Assembly: GCA_964350265.1 (NCBI GenBank)
Contig: CAYGJZ010000003.1
Span: 38,930-102,929, forward strand
Length of the DNA stretch: 64,000 nt
Reading direction: 5' to 3'
From: BQJD01 sp964350265
GTDB lineage: Bacteria > Pseudomonadota > Gammaproteobacteria > Arenicellales > CAJQKF01
The notes under the pieces are model-generated. The model had not been told where the DNA came from, ran no database searches, and saw only the letters and a list, made by a program, of their open reading frames with translations. A program made the position numbers and the translations under genes. Positions 7,514-16,713 of this stretch are shown piece after piece. Numbering within the stretch: the stretch's first letter is position 1; every line of letters begins with the position of its first letter.

Positions 7514-8527
7514 TCAGGAAGGATCGAGTCGGTCGGCCACCGCGCGGGCGAAGTCGGAGGTCGACGAGGAGCCACCGATGTCGTAGGTCCGCACCTCGCC
7601 TTCGACCAGCACCGTCTCGATGGCCTGCTGGATGCTCTTCGCGACGTTCGGCATCTGCAGGTACTCGAACATCATGCGCGTGGCCATCAACGTGGCCGTG
7701 GGGTTGACCACGTCCTTGTCGGCGTACTTCGGCGCCGAGCCGTGGACCGGCTCGAACATGGCCAGTTGCCGGCCGATGTTGGCGCTCGGCGTAAAGCCGA
7801 GTCCGCCGATGATGCCGCCGCCGACATCGCTGAGCACGTCGCCGTTGGCGTTCTCGGCGATGATCACGTCCAGCGTCTCCGGCTTCATCACCACGCGCAT
7901 GGCACAGGCGTCGATCTCCATGTCCTCGGCCTCGATCTCCGGGTACTCCGGGGCAATGTCGTAGAACATGTCCTTCATTCGCGCATCGGTGTGTCGCAGG
8001 ATGCTCTCCTTGTGGGTGAAGGTGACCTTGCGCCGCTCGTTCTCCATGGCCCAGGCAAAGGAGAAGCGAATGATCCGCTCCATGCCCTCGTCGGTGAACA
8101 CGCGCAGGTTGACGTGGCGATCGCCGTCGTCGAAGCCGACGCCCCGGTACAGTCCCTCGGTGTTTTCGCGAATCACCACCAGGTCGGCGCCGGGCTGCAG
8201 CACCTTGACGCCGCGCAGGGCGCGGATCGGGCGCACGTTGGCATACAGCGAGAAGCCGTAGCGGATGCCCGACAGCACCACGAAGTCATGGGGCGAGCCG
8301 ATGGCGCCGAACAGCACCGCGTCGCACTCGGCAATGCCATCGCGGGTGACATCGGGGAAGGCCACGCCGTGCTCGGGCATGGCCGCCTCGCCGACGTCCA
8401 TCGGCTTGAAGTCCAGCGCAACGCCGAAGCGCTCGGTTACCGCGTCAAGCACGATGCGCGCGGCCCGGGTCACGTCGCGACCGATGCCGTCGCCGGGAAT
8501 GATGCCAATCGTCCTGGCCTTGTCCAT
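7514..8527 (-). CDS. NAD-dependent isopropylmalate/isocitrate/tartrate dehydrogenase family protein
   Basis: Predicted beta-decarboxylating dehydrogenase of a malate-type 2-hydroxyacid. The start at 8527 (337 residues) begins MDKARTIGIIPGDGIG, the usual N terminus. Motifs are SLYANVRPIRAL (substrate Arg), VIRENTEGLYRG, ENANGDVLSDVGGG (metal-binding Asp region) and MFEPVHGSAPKYADK (adenine-binding loop of NAD-type enzymes). It lies 23 bases after the M24-like gene and 175 bases before the amidohydrolase, so it may belong to the same regulon. The family includes 3-isopropylmalate, tartrate, D-malate and homoisocitrate dehydrogenases, and I cannot choose among them. The catabolic neighbourhood and absence of leuA/C/D argue against leucine biosynthesis. 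Confidence 0.85.
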   Translation of the reverse strand: MDKARTIGIIPGDGIGRDVTRAARIVLDAVTERFGVALDFKPMDVGEAAMPEHGVAFPDVTRDGIAECDAVLFGAIGSPHDFVVLSGIRYGFSLYANVRPIRALRGVKVLQPGADLVVIRENTEGLYRGVGFDDGDRHVNLRVFTDEGMERIIRFSFAWAMENERRKVTFTHKESILRHTDARMKDMFYDIAPEYPEIEAEDMEIDACAMRVVMKPETLDVIIAENANGDVLSDVGGGIIGGLGFTPSANIGRQLAMFEPVHGSAPKYADKDVVNPTATLMATRMMFEYLQMPNVAKSIQQAIETVLVEGEVRTYDIGGSSSTSDFARAVADRLDPS

Positions 8528-8550
8528 CAAGTTCTGCTCCAGTGGGATGC

Positions 8551-9747
8551 TTACAGCGAGAACACCTGCTTGGGCGTGCGGTGCAGGCACTCGCTGACGC
8601 CGTCGGCGGTGACGATGTAGTTGTCGGTGAGAATGGCCGAGGCACGCTTGCCGCTGGCCGCCGGGTGAACCGCGATGTTCATGCCCTCGGCCAGCTTCAT
8701 GGTCTCGCCGGGCTGGAAGGACGGACGCTCCACCATGTCGTAGCCCTGGCCGTGGGCGTAGACACGGGTTTCGCCGGGCAGGTCGTGGTCGGCGAGGAAG
8801 GCGTTGTTGGCCTTCAGGATCTCCACCGGGTCGGCACCGGGGCGGATCAGGTCGAGGCTGTGCTGCTGGGCAGCCAGCGCGATTTCGTGGTGACGCTGCA
8901 ACTCGTCGGGAATCTCGCCCAGGCAGGCAATGCGGGACAGGTGGGTATAGTAGCCGGCGGCATCGTTGACCTCGACCAGGATGCCGACCTGGTCGCCCTT
9001 GTCGATGCGGCGGTTCATGGCATGCGGCATGTTGAACGGCAGCGGCGTTCCCGGCGGTGCGCTGGCGACGAACACGATCTGCTGTTCGCTGCCCAGCATC
9101 AGCGCGCGGTGACGGCCGGCGGCGGCCACCTCGAGTTCGCGGACTCCGGGCTCGATGGCCTGGAAACAGGCCTTCAGGGTCTCGTCGTGCAGCCAGGCAT
9201 TCTCGCGGATGCGCTCGATCTCCTCCTCCGACTTGATCGCCTTGATCAGGTCGATGTCGTCGGTGATGTCGACGAAGGTGGCGGAGCGCAGCCGATCGCG
9301 CATCACGCGCACGAAACCGGCGGTCATCGCATCCTCGTTGACCATGCCGATGCGGGCATTGGGATAGGCCACCAGTTCTTCGGCCAGCAACTCGGCGTCC
9401 TGGGTCGCGGCATAGTTCAGCGAGTGCATCACCGGGGTGCTCATGCGCTTCTTCACGCCGCGCATGGCGAAGGCCGGTGGCCCGGCCAGTTTCGGATCAC
9501 TGGAGCCGTGGCATACCGTGGTCATCTCGTCCTCACGGGGGAAGATGAGCGAAATCGGGTAGCAGTGCATGGCCGGCTCGTCGGTGAACCATTTCACGTA
9601 GCCACCGAGATAGTCGTTGTGATTGTGCGCAACGAGGAAATCGACGCGATGCTCGGCCATGCGTTCACGCACCGCTGACCAGCGCCGCTCGAGTTCGGCG
9701 GTGGAAACCGGTGTCATCACTTTCTGCCGCAGCAAGTCGTCGTTCAT
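8551..9747 (-). CDS. M24 family protein, creatinase-like, lacking the usual metal ligands
   Basis: The 398-residue protein has the M24 'pita-bread' layout: a creatinase N-terminal domain (about residues 15-165) and a C-terminal catalytic domain. The start at 9747 has AAGGA upstream. The conserved His is present (NMPHAMNR, residue 242). However, the two Asp metal ligands seen in metallopeptidases are replaced: the segment reads VEVNDAAGYYTHLSR, with His269 where the second Asp should be. The last ligand block reads IAVHPA instead of a Glu-Pro. GYYT followed by an Arg resembles creatinase, a metal-free amidinohydrolase of this fold, more than proline peptidases. It precedes the dehydrogenase by 23 bases. 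It may hydrolyse a ureido or amide compound; the substrate is unknown. Confidence 0.75.
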   Translation of the reverse strand: MNDDLLRQKVMTPVSTAELERRWSAVRERMAEHRVDFLVAHNHNDYLGGYVKWFTDEPAMHCYPISLIFPREDEMTTVCHGSSDPKLAGPPAFAMRGVKKRMSTPVMHSLNYAATQDAELLAEELVAYPNARIGMVNEDAMTAGFVRVMRDRLRSATFVDITDDIDLIKAIKSEEEIERIRENAWLHDETLKACFQAIEPGVRELEVAAAGRHRALMLGSEQQIVFVASAPPGTPLPFNMPHAMNRRIDKGDQVGILVEVNDAAGYYTHLSRIACLGEIPDELQRHHEIALAAQQHSLDLIRPGADPVEILKANNAFLADHDLPGETRVYAHGQGYDMVERPSFQPGETMKLAEGMNIAVHPAASGKRASAILTDNYIVTADGVSECLHRTPKQVFSL

Positions 9748-9837
9748 CAGTTCGTCATCCTTATCCGGGTTGGCAATCGAAAAAAGTGTACTGGCGCCCA
9801 TGCGGCAACGGAAGTCGTAAATGCCGATAGCGATATC

Positions 9838-9861
9838 AAGGCTGCCTATATCCGCAGCCTT
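9838..9861 (-). terminator. stem-loop after the octaheme cytochrome gene
   Basis: AAGGCTGC (9838-9845) pairs with GCAGCCTT (9854-9861) around an 8-base loop, just past the cytochrome stop at 9880. The position fits a 3' terminator or stabiliser for the pirin-cytochrome transcript, but no T-run follows on the minus strand. Confidence 0.4.
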
Positions 9862-9879
9862 CGCACAGGGGATCGGGCG

Positions 9880-12147
9880 TCAGCGAGCCAGGCGCTCCGA
9901 CAACGCCCGGGCGCGGGGATTCCACGGCTGCAGGCGGGCGAGATCATCGGCGAACCGGCGTGCCTGGTCGATGTCGCCCGAACGCTGGTGGAACTGCACC
10001 AGCGCCACCAGCACCGACGGGTTGGCCGGCCGCGACGCATAGGCCCGCTGCAGTTCGGCGATGGCCTCGTCGACACGACCGTCGGCCTCCAGCGCAATGG
10101 CCAGCACGTAGCGGTAGCGGGGTTCGTCCGGCGCCAGTGTCACGGCCCGCTGCAGGGATTCCCTGGCCGCCACCATGCGTCCCTGGCGCACCAGCGACAG
10201 GCCGAGGGCATGATGCAATGCCGCCTCGTCGCCGAGCCGGCGAATCCCTTCGCGCAGCACGCGATCGGTTTCCGCCTCGGCGCCCAGTGCCCGGTGCAGG
10301 TCGGCCAGGTTGGCATAGGCAGGACCGAAACCGGGGTTCAGGGTGATCGCGTCCTCGAAATGGAACCGTGCGCGCTCGGCATCGCCGAGCACGGCGTAGA
10401 GGTTGCCCAGGTTGACCAGGGACTCGGCCCGGTCGGCGTTGGCCTGCTGCGAGGCGATGAACTCTTGAAGCCCCCGGGCCAGTGCCGCGCCGTGCTCGAC
10501 GCCGACCACGTTGGCATCCACCCCGGCCAGCAGGCGGGCGCTGGCCATGCGCACCATGCGCGAGGGGTCTTCGAGCAGCGGTGCGAGCAGCGGTGCGGTG
10601 GTCCGCGGGTCCACGCCTTCCAGTGCCTCCACCGCGTTGACCCGCACCAGCGGGTCGGGCGAGCGCAGCAACACCGCCAGGCTGCGCACCGACTCCGGAC
10701 CCGGGTAGGCGCCGAGCAGGGAGGCGGCGGTGGCCCGCACGATGCCCGGCTGGTCGCCGTCGTCGGCGATGGCACGCAGCGCCGCGGCGGCGTCGATGGC
10801 GCCCGCCCTGGCCGATGCGATGGCCGGCCCGAAGTGCGGTCTCGGCGTCCACGGTGCATGCGCACGGGCGATCTGCTCCGCCGCCCAGGCCGGCGTGCGG
10901 CCGGCATGGCAGCCGGTGCAGGCATCGGGCGCACCGGTCTCGTCGGCGAGGTCCGGGCGCGGCACCCGGAAGCCGTGATCCCGGCGCGCATCGTTGACCA
11001 TGTATACCCGCGCCGGCATGTGACAATCGACGCAGGCGGAGCCGGCCTCTCCGGGCGCATGGAAGTGATGCTCGGTCACGTCGTAGCGACTGGCCAGGTG
11101 GCACTGACCGCACAGGGCATTGCCCTTGCGCTTCGGCTCGAGCGTATGCGGGTCGTGGCAGTCACTGCAGGCCACCCCCTTGGCCGCCATGCGGCTTTGC
11201 ACGAAGGAGCCGTAGACGAAGACCTCCTCGAGGATCTGGCCATCGGCGAAGTACAGGTCGTCCTGCAGGACCTGTGGACGGTAGCTGTCGGTCCATGGCA
11301 GGTCGTGGCGATAGCCGTCGGCCAGGGGCACGCGGCGGGAGTGGCAGCGGGCACAGGCCTCCACCTGCGCTCGACCGTTGGCCTCGGGGTTCTCGGCAAT
11401 GCCGGTTTCCGGGTTCATCGTCCAGTGGCCGCGCCGGGCCAGCGCATGGGCGAAATCGCCGCCGGGTGACGGCGGCGATCCGGCACGGATGCGCGCCACG
11501 TGTCGTTCCCCCGGGCCATGGCAGGCCTCGCAGGAGACGTCAATCTCCGACCACTGCGTCTGGTAGCGGTCGCCGACCACGTCGTAGTTGCGCCTGAGGT
11601 TGGTGGAATGACAGTCGGCACAGACGAAGTTCCAGTTCTGCATGGGTCCGGTCCAGTGCAGCGGATGGTCGGCGTCGATGGGTTCGTTCGGGTAGAGATG
11701 GAACCAGCGCTGTCCGCCCTCTTCCCGCGGGCGGCTGTCCCAGGCCAGTGGCAGCGCCTGCACGCGGCCGTCGTCGAACGCCACCAGGTACTGCTGCAAC
11801 GGGTAGACGCCAAAGGTGTAGGCCACCCGGAAACGCTGCAAGGTGCCGTCGGCAGCGCTGGTCTGCACGTGGTAGCCGTCGGCGTCCCGGCTGAAACGGC
11901 TGGTGACGCCGTGGCCGTCGAAGGTGGCATCGTCGAAGTCGCCGAGCACGCTGTCGGCGTCCGCCACCTGCATGGCCAGGTCGTGGTGGGAACCGGCGAA
12001 GGCGCGCGCCTCGTCCTGGTGGCAGCCGGCACAGGTTGCGCCACCGACGAAGGCGCCGGCGCCCGGGTTCGACGCCGGTCCGGCCGCGACGCTGGAGAAC
12101 GGCGTCGCCAGCGCGAAAGCCGTCGTGACGACGGCGAGCCATCTCAT
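9880..12147 (-). CDS. octaheme c-type cytochrome with HEAT-like and TPR repeats
   Basis: The 755-residue secreted protein probably acts in periplasmic electron transfer. The N terminus MRWLAVVTTAFALATPF is a signal peptide ending near VAAG. Eight CXXCH heme motifs follow: CAGCH, CADCH, CEACH, CARCH, CSDCH, CGQCH, CVDCH and CTGCH. Behind the heme domain come HEAT-like helical repeats (about residues 430-530) and several TPRs to the C terminus. The ATG at 12147 overlaps the pirin stop by four bases, so the two genes are co-translated. The architecture recalls multiheme cytochromes annotated near nitrite-reductase/c552 families. I see no residues that fix an enzymatic activity, and no quinol oxidase or maturation genes adjoin it. 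Confidence 0.85.
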   Translation of the reverse strand: MRWLAVVTTAFALATPFSSVAAGPASNPGAGAFVGGATCAGCHQDEARAFAGSHHDLAMQVADADSVLGDFDDATFDGHGVTSRFSRDADGYHVQTSAADGTLQRFRVAYTFGVYPLQQYLVAFDDGRVQALPLAWDSRPREEGGQRWFHLYPNEPIDADHPLHWTGPMQNWNFVCADCHSTNLRRNYDVVGDRYQTQWSEIDVSCEACHGPGERHVARIRAGSPPSPGGDFAHALARRGHWTMNPETGIAENPEANGRAQVEACARCHSRRVPLADGYRHDLPWTDSYRPQVLQDDLYFADGQILEEVFVYGSFVQSRMAAKGVACSDCHDPHTLEPKRKGNALCGQCHLASRYDVTEHHFHAPGEAGSACVDCHMPARVYMVNDARRDHGFRVPRPDLADETGAPDACTGCHAGRTPAWAAEQIARAHAPWTPRPHFGPAIASARAGAIDAAAALRAIADDGDQPGIVRATAASLLGAYPGPESVRSLAVLLRSPDPLVRVNAVEALEGVDPRTTAPLLAPLLEDPSRMVRMASARLLAGVDANVVGVEHGAALARGLQEFIASQQANADRAESLVNLGNLYAVLGDAERARFHFEDAITLNPGFGPAYANLADLHRALGAEAETDRVLREGIRRLGDEAALHHALGLSLVRQGRMVAARESLQRAVTLAPDEPRYRYVLAIALEADGRVDEAIAELQRAYASRPANPSVLVALVQFHQRSGDIDQARRFADDLARLQPWNPRARALSERLAR

Positions 12148-12995
12148 TCCGGCAACGGGATGAACTCTTCCTCGTCCCCCGGGACCACGGCAAAGCGTCC
12201 CTCCCGCCAGTCGTCCCTGGCCTGCTCGATGCGCTCCTTGCGGCTGGAGGCGAAATTCCAGTCGAGGTACCGTCGCCCCAGCGGCGCGCCGCCGATGATG
12301 GCAATGCGGGCGTCCTCGGTCGCGGTCAGCGTGGCCCCACCGTCGGTGAAGACCGCCATGGTTTGCGCTGCCACCGGCTGGTCGTCTGCGCGCAGGCTGC
12401 CGGCGGCGGTATACACGGCGACTTCCTCGGCATCCGGCAGTGGCAGCGACTGCCCGACCCCGAGCTCGGCCTCCACGTAGACAATGGGCGAGTAGGTCGC
12501 CACCGGCGAGGTCACGCCGTAGGCCGACCCCATCAACACCCGCAACGGCACGCCGCCCACCCGGGTGACCGGGAAGTCTTCCGCGCCGTGATGGTGAAAG
12601 GACGGCTCGACTTCCTCGGCCTCCTCGGGCAGTGCATGCCAAAGCTGCAGGCCATGGGCACGGTGCTCGACATCGCGTACCTCCGGGCGCTCCCGCTCGG
12701 AATGCACGATGCCGCGTCCCGCCACCATCAGGTTGATCTCGCCCGGACGGATCGGCTGCACGTTGCCGAGGGAGTCGCGGTGCAGGATCTCGCCTTCGAA
12801 CAGGTAGGTGACCGTGGCCAGGTTGATGTGCGGATGGGGACGCACGTTCAGTCCCTGCCCCGGTTCGAAGGTCACCGGACCCATGTGGTCGAAGAAGATC
12901 CACGGTCCCACCGTGCGCCGACCCTGCGCCGGCAATACCCGTCGCACCGAGAATCCGCCAAGGTCCTTGACCTTGGGTTGAATCATCCGTTCCAT
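12144..12995 (-). CDS. pirin family cupin protein
   Basis: The 283-residue bicupin starts with MERMIQPKVKDLGGFSVRR. I chose the ATG at 12995 because AGGTGA lies just upstream of it. Pirin metal-binding residues are visible in the N-terminal cupin: FFDHMGP followed by RPHPHINLATVTYLFEGE, then GRGIVHSERE. Some bacterial pirins are quercetin dioxygenases or modulators of central metabolism enzymes, but the role of this one is unknown. It overlaps the octaheme cytochrome gene by four bases. An extended -10-like element (TGCTAGAGT, minus strand, 13121-13129) lies upstream without a clear -35 box. Confidence 0.9.
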   Translation of the reverse strand: MERMIQPKVKDLGGFSVRRVLPAQGRRTVGPWIFFDHMGPVTFEPGQGLNVRPHPHINLATVTYLFEGEILHRDSLGNVQPIRPGEINLMVAGRGIVHSERERPEVRDVEHRAHGLQLWHALPEEAEEVEPSFHHHGAEDFPVTRVGGVPLRVLMGSAYGVTSPVATYSPIVYVEAELGVGQSLPLPDAEEVAVYTAAGSLRADDQPVAAQTMAVFTDGGATLTATEDARIAIIGGAPLGRRYLDWNFASSRKERIEQARDDWREGRFAVVPGDEEEFIPLPE

Positions 12996-13227
12996 GCCCG
13001 TCACCTGTTTCGTGGTTGACGGCAGGCCCCGGGACCCCGGAGGCCGGCCTTACCCGGTGCAGTACCCGGCCGCGCGCCGCGCGCGGAACCGCCGGGAGAC
13101 AACTGCACCCGCCAAGGGGCACTCTAGCAAATCCGCGCCGATCACGGGAAAGCCCGCGCGGACCGACCGTACGACCGGCGTGGCCCGGCGAGCGACGATG
13201 CCACGAAAAGAGGACGGGAACCGACGC

Positions 13228-13608
13228 TCAGCGTTCGGCCACGGCCCGCACGGTCACCTGGTAGTCGTCGCCGGGCAGCGTGTTGGACAGGATGGCCACC
13301 GAGGCGCTGCCCACCTCGCCCGGGGCGATGCTGCCCTCCTTGTCCGGGGCGAATCCTTCGCCGGCGCCAACCCCCGGGATGTACACGATGACGCTGTACA
13401 GTTTCGGCTCGTCGGCAAGGTTCTTCAACGACACCTCGAAAACCACGAGTTGCTCGCTGGAGGCCTTGCGCACGTTCTTCTGCGACACGGCGACGTTCTC
13501 CAGCGCAGCGGACGGGTCGATGTCGTGGGCGGTCGACTGTGCGTTCGCCAGCGACGCGCCGGTCAACAGGGTGGCAGCCGCCAGGCAGTGTGCAATGTGG
13601 CGTTTCAT
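13228..13608 (-). CDS. small secreted protein of unknown function linked to the TAXI-TRAP transporter
   Basis: The 126-residue protein begins with a clear signal peptide (MKRHIAHCLAAATLLTGA, cleavage near ANAQ). The rest is about 100 residues rich in Val and Ser with a predicted all-beta, immunoglobulin-like character, including LVVFEVSLKNLADEP and SIAPGEVGSASVAIL. It has no cysteine in the mature part and no recognised family. The start at 13608 has AGGA eight bases upstream. It follows the TRAP permease gene by 48 bases on the same strand, so it is probably the last gene of the TAXI-SBP/permease operon. It may be a periplasmic accessory to the transporter, but that is inference only. Confidence 0.75.
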   Translation of the reverse strand: MKRHIAHCLAAATLLTGASLANAQSTAHDIDPSAALENVAVSQKNVRKASSEQLVVFEVSLKNLADEPKLYSVIVYIPGVGAGEGFAPDKEGSIAPGEVGSASVAILSNTLPGDDYQVTVRAVAER

Positions 13609-13656
13609 CTCGTCATTCCTCGTTTGGGGTTGCGTAGGCAAGGACAACAATCGTGG

Positions 13657-15630
13657 TCAGCCGCTGGACATCGACAGGCGCCCGTCGCGCCGGCAGCGGG
13701 ACAGGTGCAGCACCACCGCCAGCACCTGGGCAACGACGGCACCGGCCAGCATCCATGGCGTATCCGGCAGGATCAGCACCAGGGAAACGGCGAACAGGAT
13801 GAATTCCAGGGCATTCAGTTTCGCGAACCAGTAGCGTTGCACCAGCACCTGCACCGGGATGATGACCAGGGCGAGTTCCAACGCGTCCATGACGATGTCG
13901 CTCACCGAGCCCTCCATCAGAAGGCCCGGCCGGAACACGAACAGGAACGGAATCAGGTACTTGATCGCGCCGAGACGCATGGCGTGCAGCCCCACCCGCA
14001 TCGGGTTGCAGCCGGCGATTCCCGCACCGACGTAGGCGGAAAGCGCCACCGGTGGCGTGATGGCCGAGATCGCGGCGAAGTAGAAGATGAACAGGTGGGC
14101 GCCGAGCAACGGCGCACCGAGCATGTGCAGCGCGGGTGCGCCCAGCGTAGCCAGCACCACGTAGGCCCCCAGGGTCGGCAACCCCATGCCGATGATGATC
14201 GACAGGAACATGGTGAAGATCAGGCCGATCAGCAGGTCGCCCTGGGCGGCGGAAACGATCAGGTAGGAAAGCCGGTCACCGAGGCCGGTCAGCGACATGA
14301 TGCCAACGATGATGCCCGCGGTGGCGCAGGAGGTGGCGATGGGGATCAGGATCTTGGTGGTCAGGGCAAGCCCGGCAAGCACCTTGCCAAGGGCCATGCG
14401 CTGGGTCTTGATCGGGATGCAGACCACGAACAGCACCACCAGCGAGTTGAGAATCGCCCATTGCGGACTGAAGCGGTTGGCCAGAAGCACCACCAGGACC
14501 ACGATGGGGATGAGCAGCGGCAGGACACGAAGCGCCGCTCGTCGGCGATCCGGGAGCTTCGACGCCGGCAGGCCGAACAGGCCCTCGATGCGCGATTCGA
14601 TATCCACCACCAGGAACATGCCGACGAAGTACGCCACCGCCGGCAACGTTGCCGCCAGGCACACCGACCAGTAGCCGACCCCGGTGTACTCGGCAATGAC
14701 GAAGGCCGATGCGCCCATGATCGGCGGCATGAACTGGCCGGCGGTGGAAGAAACCGCCTCCACCGCGGCGGCGATGTGGCGCTTGAAACCCATCTTGATC
14801 ATCAGCGGGATGGTAATGGCGCCGGTGGTCGCGGTATTGCCACTGGCACTGCCCGAGATCATTCCCATGAAGCCGCTGGCCACCACCGCCACCTTGGCCG
14901 GGCCGCCGGAGTACCGCCCGGCCAGCGCCGAGGCCAGGTTCATGAACAGCGGTGTCGCGTTGGAAACCTGCAGGAAGGCGGCAAACATCATGAAGAAGAT
15001 GATCTGGTTGACGCTGATGCTGAGCAGCAGCCCCATCATGCCCTCGGTACCCACCACGGTATGCACGATGACGTTCTCCAGCGAGAACCCCGGGTGGGCC
15101 AGTGACCTGGGCAGGTAGGGACCGATGAAGGCATAGGACATCGCCAGCAGCGCCAGCACCACCATGGCGCCGCCCACCGCGCGACGGGTCGCTTCCAGCA
15201 CCACGACAATGGCGACCACGCCGAGCACCATGCCGGTGCCGTCCAGGTAGGGATCGACGTAGAGGGCATCCCAGTTCCATGCCGCCCAGCCGGTGGCGAT
15301 GGCGGTCAGCGCGATCAGGCCAAGGTTGAGCCAGGTTTCCAGGCCCTCGGAGCGTCCCGGTGACGACCGGTACAGGCAGAACGTCAGCGTCACCATCAAG
15401 AAGACGTGCAACGGGCGTTGCACCGAGGGGGAGAAGTTCCCCCACACCGCCTCGTAGATCGACAGCGCACTGACCAGTATCGCGATGCAGGCCACCAGCG
15501 TCCGCGTCAGGCCGGCGAACGGGGGAAGACCCCGGATATCGTCCTGGTCATAGATGTCCACCGACTGCTCGGACGATGGCGTCGACCCGCTGTCGGCATG
15601 GCCCACGGGGCGGTCTTCTTGCTGACTCAA
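13657..15630 (-). CDS. TRAP transporter fused permease (TAXI type, DctQ-DctM fusion)
   Basis: The 657-residue inner-membrane protein carries the small 4-helix and large 12-helix TRAP permease modules in one chain, as usual for TAXI-type systems. The first about 50 residues are hydrophilic, followed by many hydrophobic segments. Typical DctM sequence includes MGMISGSASGNTATTGA and FMPPIMGASAFVIAEYTG. The likely start is an uncommon TTG at 15630, preceded by AGGAGA at good spacing. It works with the TAXI solute-binding protein encoded 40 bases upstream, importing an organic acid with sodium or protons. The substrate is unknown, but an M20 amidohydrolase gene lies directly upstream of the pair. 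Confidence 0.92.
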   Translation of the reverse strand: MSQQEDRPVGHADSGSTPSSEQSVDIYDQDDIRGLPPFAGLTRTLVACIAILVSALSIYEAVWGNFSPSVQRPLHVFLMVTLTFCLYRSSPGRSEGLETWLNLGLIALTAIATGWAAWNWDALYVDPYLDGTGMVLGVVAIVVVLEATRRAVGGAMVVLALLAMSYAFIGPYLPRSLAHPGFSLENVIVHTVVGTEGMMGLLLSISVNQIIFFMMFAAFLQVSNATPLFMNLASALAGRYSGGPAKVAVVASGFMGMISGSASGNTATTGAITIPLMIKMGFKRHIAAAVEAVSSTAGQFMPPIMGASAFVIAEYTGVGYWSVCLAATLPAVAYFVGMFLVVDIESRIEGLFGLPASKLPDRRRAALRVLPLLIPIVVLVVLLANRFSPQWAILNSLVVLFVVCIPIKTQRMALGKVLAGLALTTKILIPIATSCATAGIIVGIMSLTGLGDRLSYLIVSAAQGDLLIGLIFTMFLSIIIGMGLPTLGAYVVLATLGAPALHMLGAPLLGAHLFIFYFAAISAITPPVALSAYVGAGIAGCNPMRVGLHAMRLGAIKYLIPFLFVFRPGLLMEGSVSDIVMDALELALVIIPVQVLVQRYWFAKLNALEFILFAVSLVLILPDTPWMLAGAVVAQVLAVVLHLSRCRRDGRLSMSSG

Positions 15631-15670
15631 CTGGGTTCTCCTGCGGTGATCACGATGGCTCGCGATGGTT

Positions 15671-16639
15671 CTACTTCACCAACCCGACTTCGCGGAAGTA
15701 CTTCTCCGCACCGGGATGCAGATCGATGGGAACACCGGCCTTCGGATCGGCAAGGTTGACGTACTGGATATTGTTCGGCAGCACCTGTTTGAGCCAGTCG
15801 ATGTTCTCGAACCACACCTTGGTCACCTTGTACACCGTCTCCTCGGGCAGATCGCCACGGGCGGCCAGCAGGTAGGGTCCGACCAGTTGCTTGGCACTGG
15901 GCACCTCGAACTCCTCGCCGAAGTCACCCAGGTAGTAGAACGGGTTTTCTTCCAGGAACTTCGCCACCGGGCCATCGGCAGGGGGCAGGAAGCGCACGTC
16001 GCGTGCCGCGGAGATCTCCTTCAGGTTGCCGTGACCATAGCCGAAGTAATAGACGATGGCGTCGACCCGCTTGTCGATGAACATGCGAGAGGCATCGGCC
16101 TTCATGATGCGGAAGAACTCGGTGTTGTCCTCGGTCACGCCGTGGTGACGCAGCAGTTCGAGCACCTGCTCGCCGTTGACGTCGCCGACCACGTAGGTGG
16201 CGAGGCTCGCCCCCTTCAGGTCTTCCAGGGTCTGGTAGGGTGAATCCGCCATGACGATGGCGTTGATCACGCCCGGCCAGACACCGAACAGGGCCTTGAC
16301 ATCCTGCGGTGCATCCCAGGTCGGCGGATTGCCACGGGCCGCGTTGAAGGCGCCGGGGCCGGTGAGGAAGCCGAGTTCCGCTTCTCCACGCCCCATGCGC
16401 TTGATGGTTTCGTTGTCCAGGCCCGGCGAGGCCACGTTGACACCGATGAACTCCGGGTAGTTGTCGGTGATCAGCTTGGCCAGGGCAGCGCCGCCCGCGT
16501 ACCAGGAGCCTCCGATCGAAGACGACTTGATGCGGATGAAGTCCGCCGCGCCGGCGGTGGTGGTGAAGGCAAGCAGCACCGCTGCCGAGACGGTTCGCAG
16601 CAACGACGCGTAGCGGATCGGGGTAGTCAACGTTCTCAT
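15671..16639 (-). CDS. TAXI-family TRAP transporter solute-binding protein
   Basis: The 322-residue periplasmic protein has a signal peptide ending near TAGA. Mature sequence typical of the TAXI group follows: IRIKSSSIGGSWYAGGAALA, then GFLTGPGAFNAARG and a C-terminal ADPKAGVPIDLHPGAEKYFRE segment. I prefer the ATG at 16639, because AGAGG sits nine bases upstream. An ATG three codons earlier is too close to that site. It delivers ligand to the fused permease encoded immediately downstream. TAXI proteins mostly bind carboxylates such as glutamate or 2-oxo acids, but the ligand here cannot be read from sequence. Confidence 0.92.
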   Translation of the reverse strand: MRTLTTPIRYASLLRTVSAAVLLAFTTTAGAADFIRIKSSSIGGSWYAGGAALAKLITDNYPEFIGVNVASPGLDNETIKRMGRGEAELGFLTGPGAFNAARGNPPTWDAPQDVKALFGVWPGVINAIVMADSPYQTLEDLKGASLATYVVGDVNGEQVLELLRHHGVTEDNTEFFRIMKADASRMFIDKRVDAIVYYFGYGHGNLKEISAARDVRFLPPADGPVAKFLEENPFYYLGDFGEEFEVPSAKQLVGPYLLAARGDLPEETVYKVTKVWFENIDWLKQVLPNNIQYVNLADPKAGVPIDLHPGAEKYFREVGLVK

Positions 16640-16713
16640 CGTGATCATCCTCTTGCTGGGTGGAATCGTTCTGTTGGCCGGCTGGCAACCGTGCCCGGTT
16701 CGCCAGCCGCTGT

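Noticed and set aside
12994..15105. Open frame of about 700 codons opposite the TRAP permease and secreted-protein genes
   Set aside because: His/Gln/Arg-rich low-complexity translation typical of the reverse strand of membrane-protein genes; no homology recognised.
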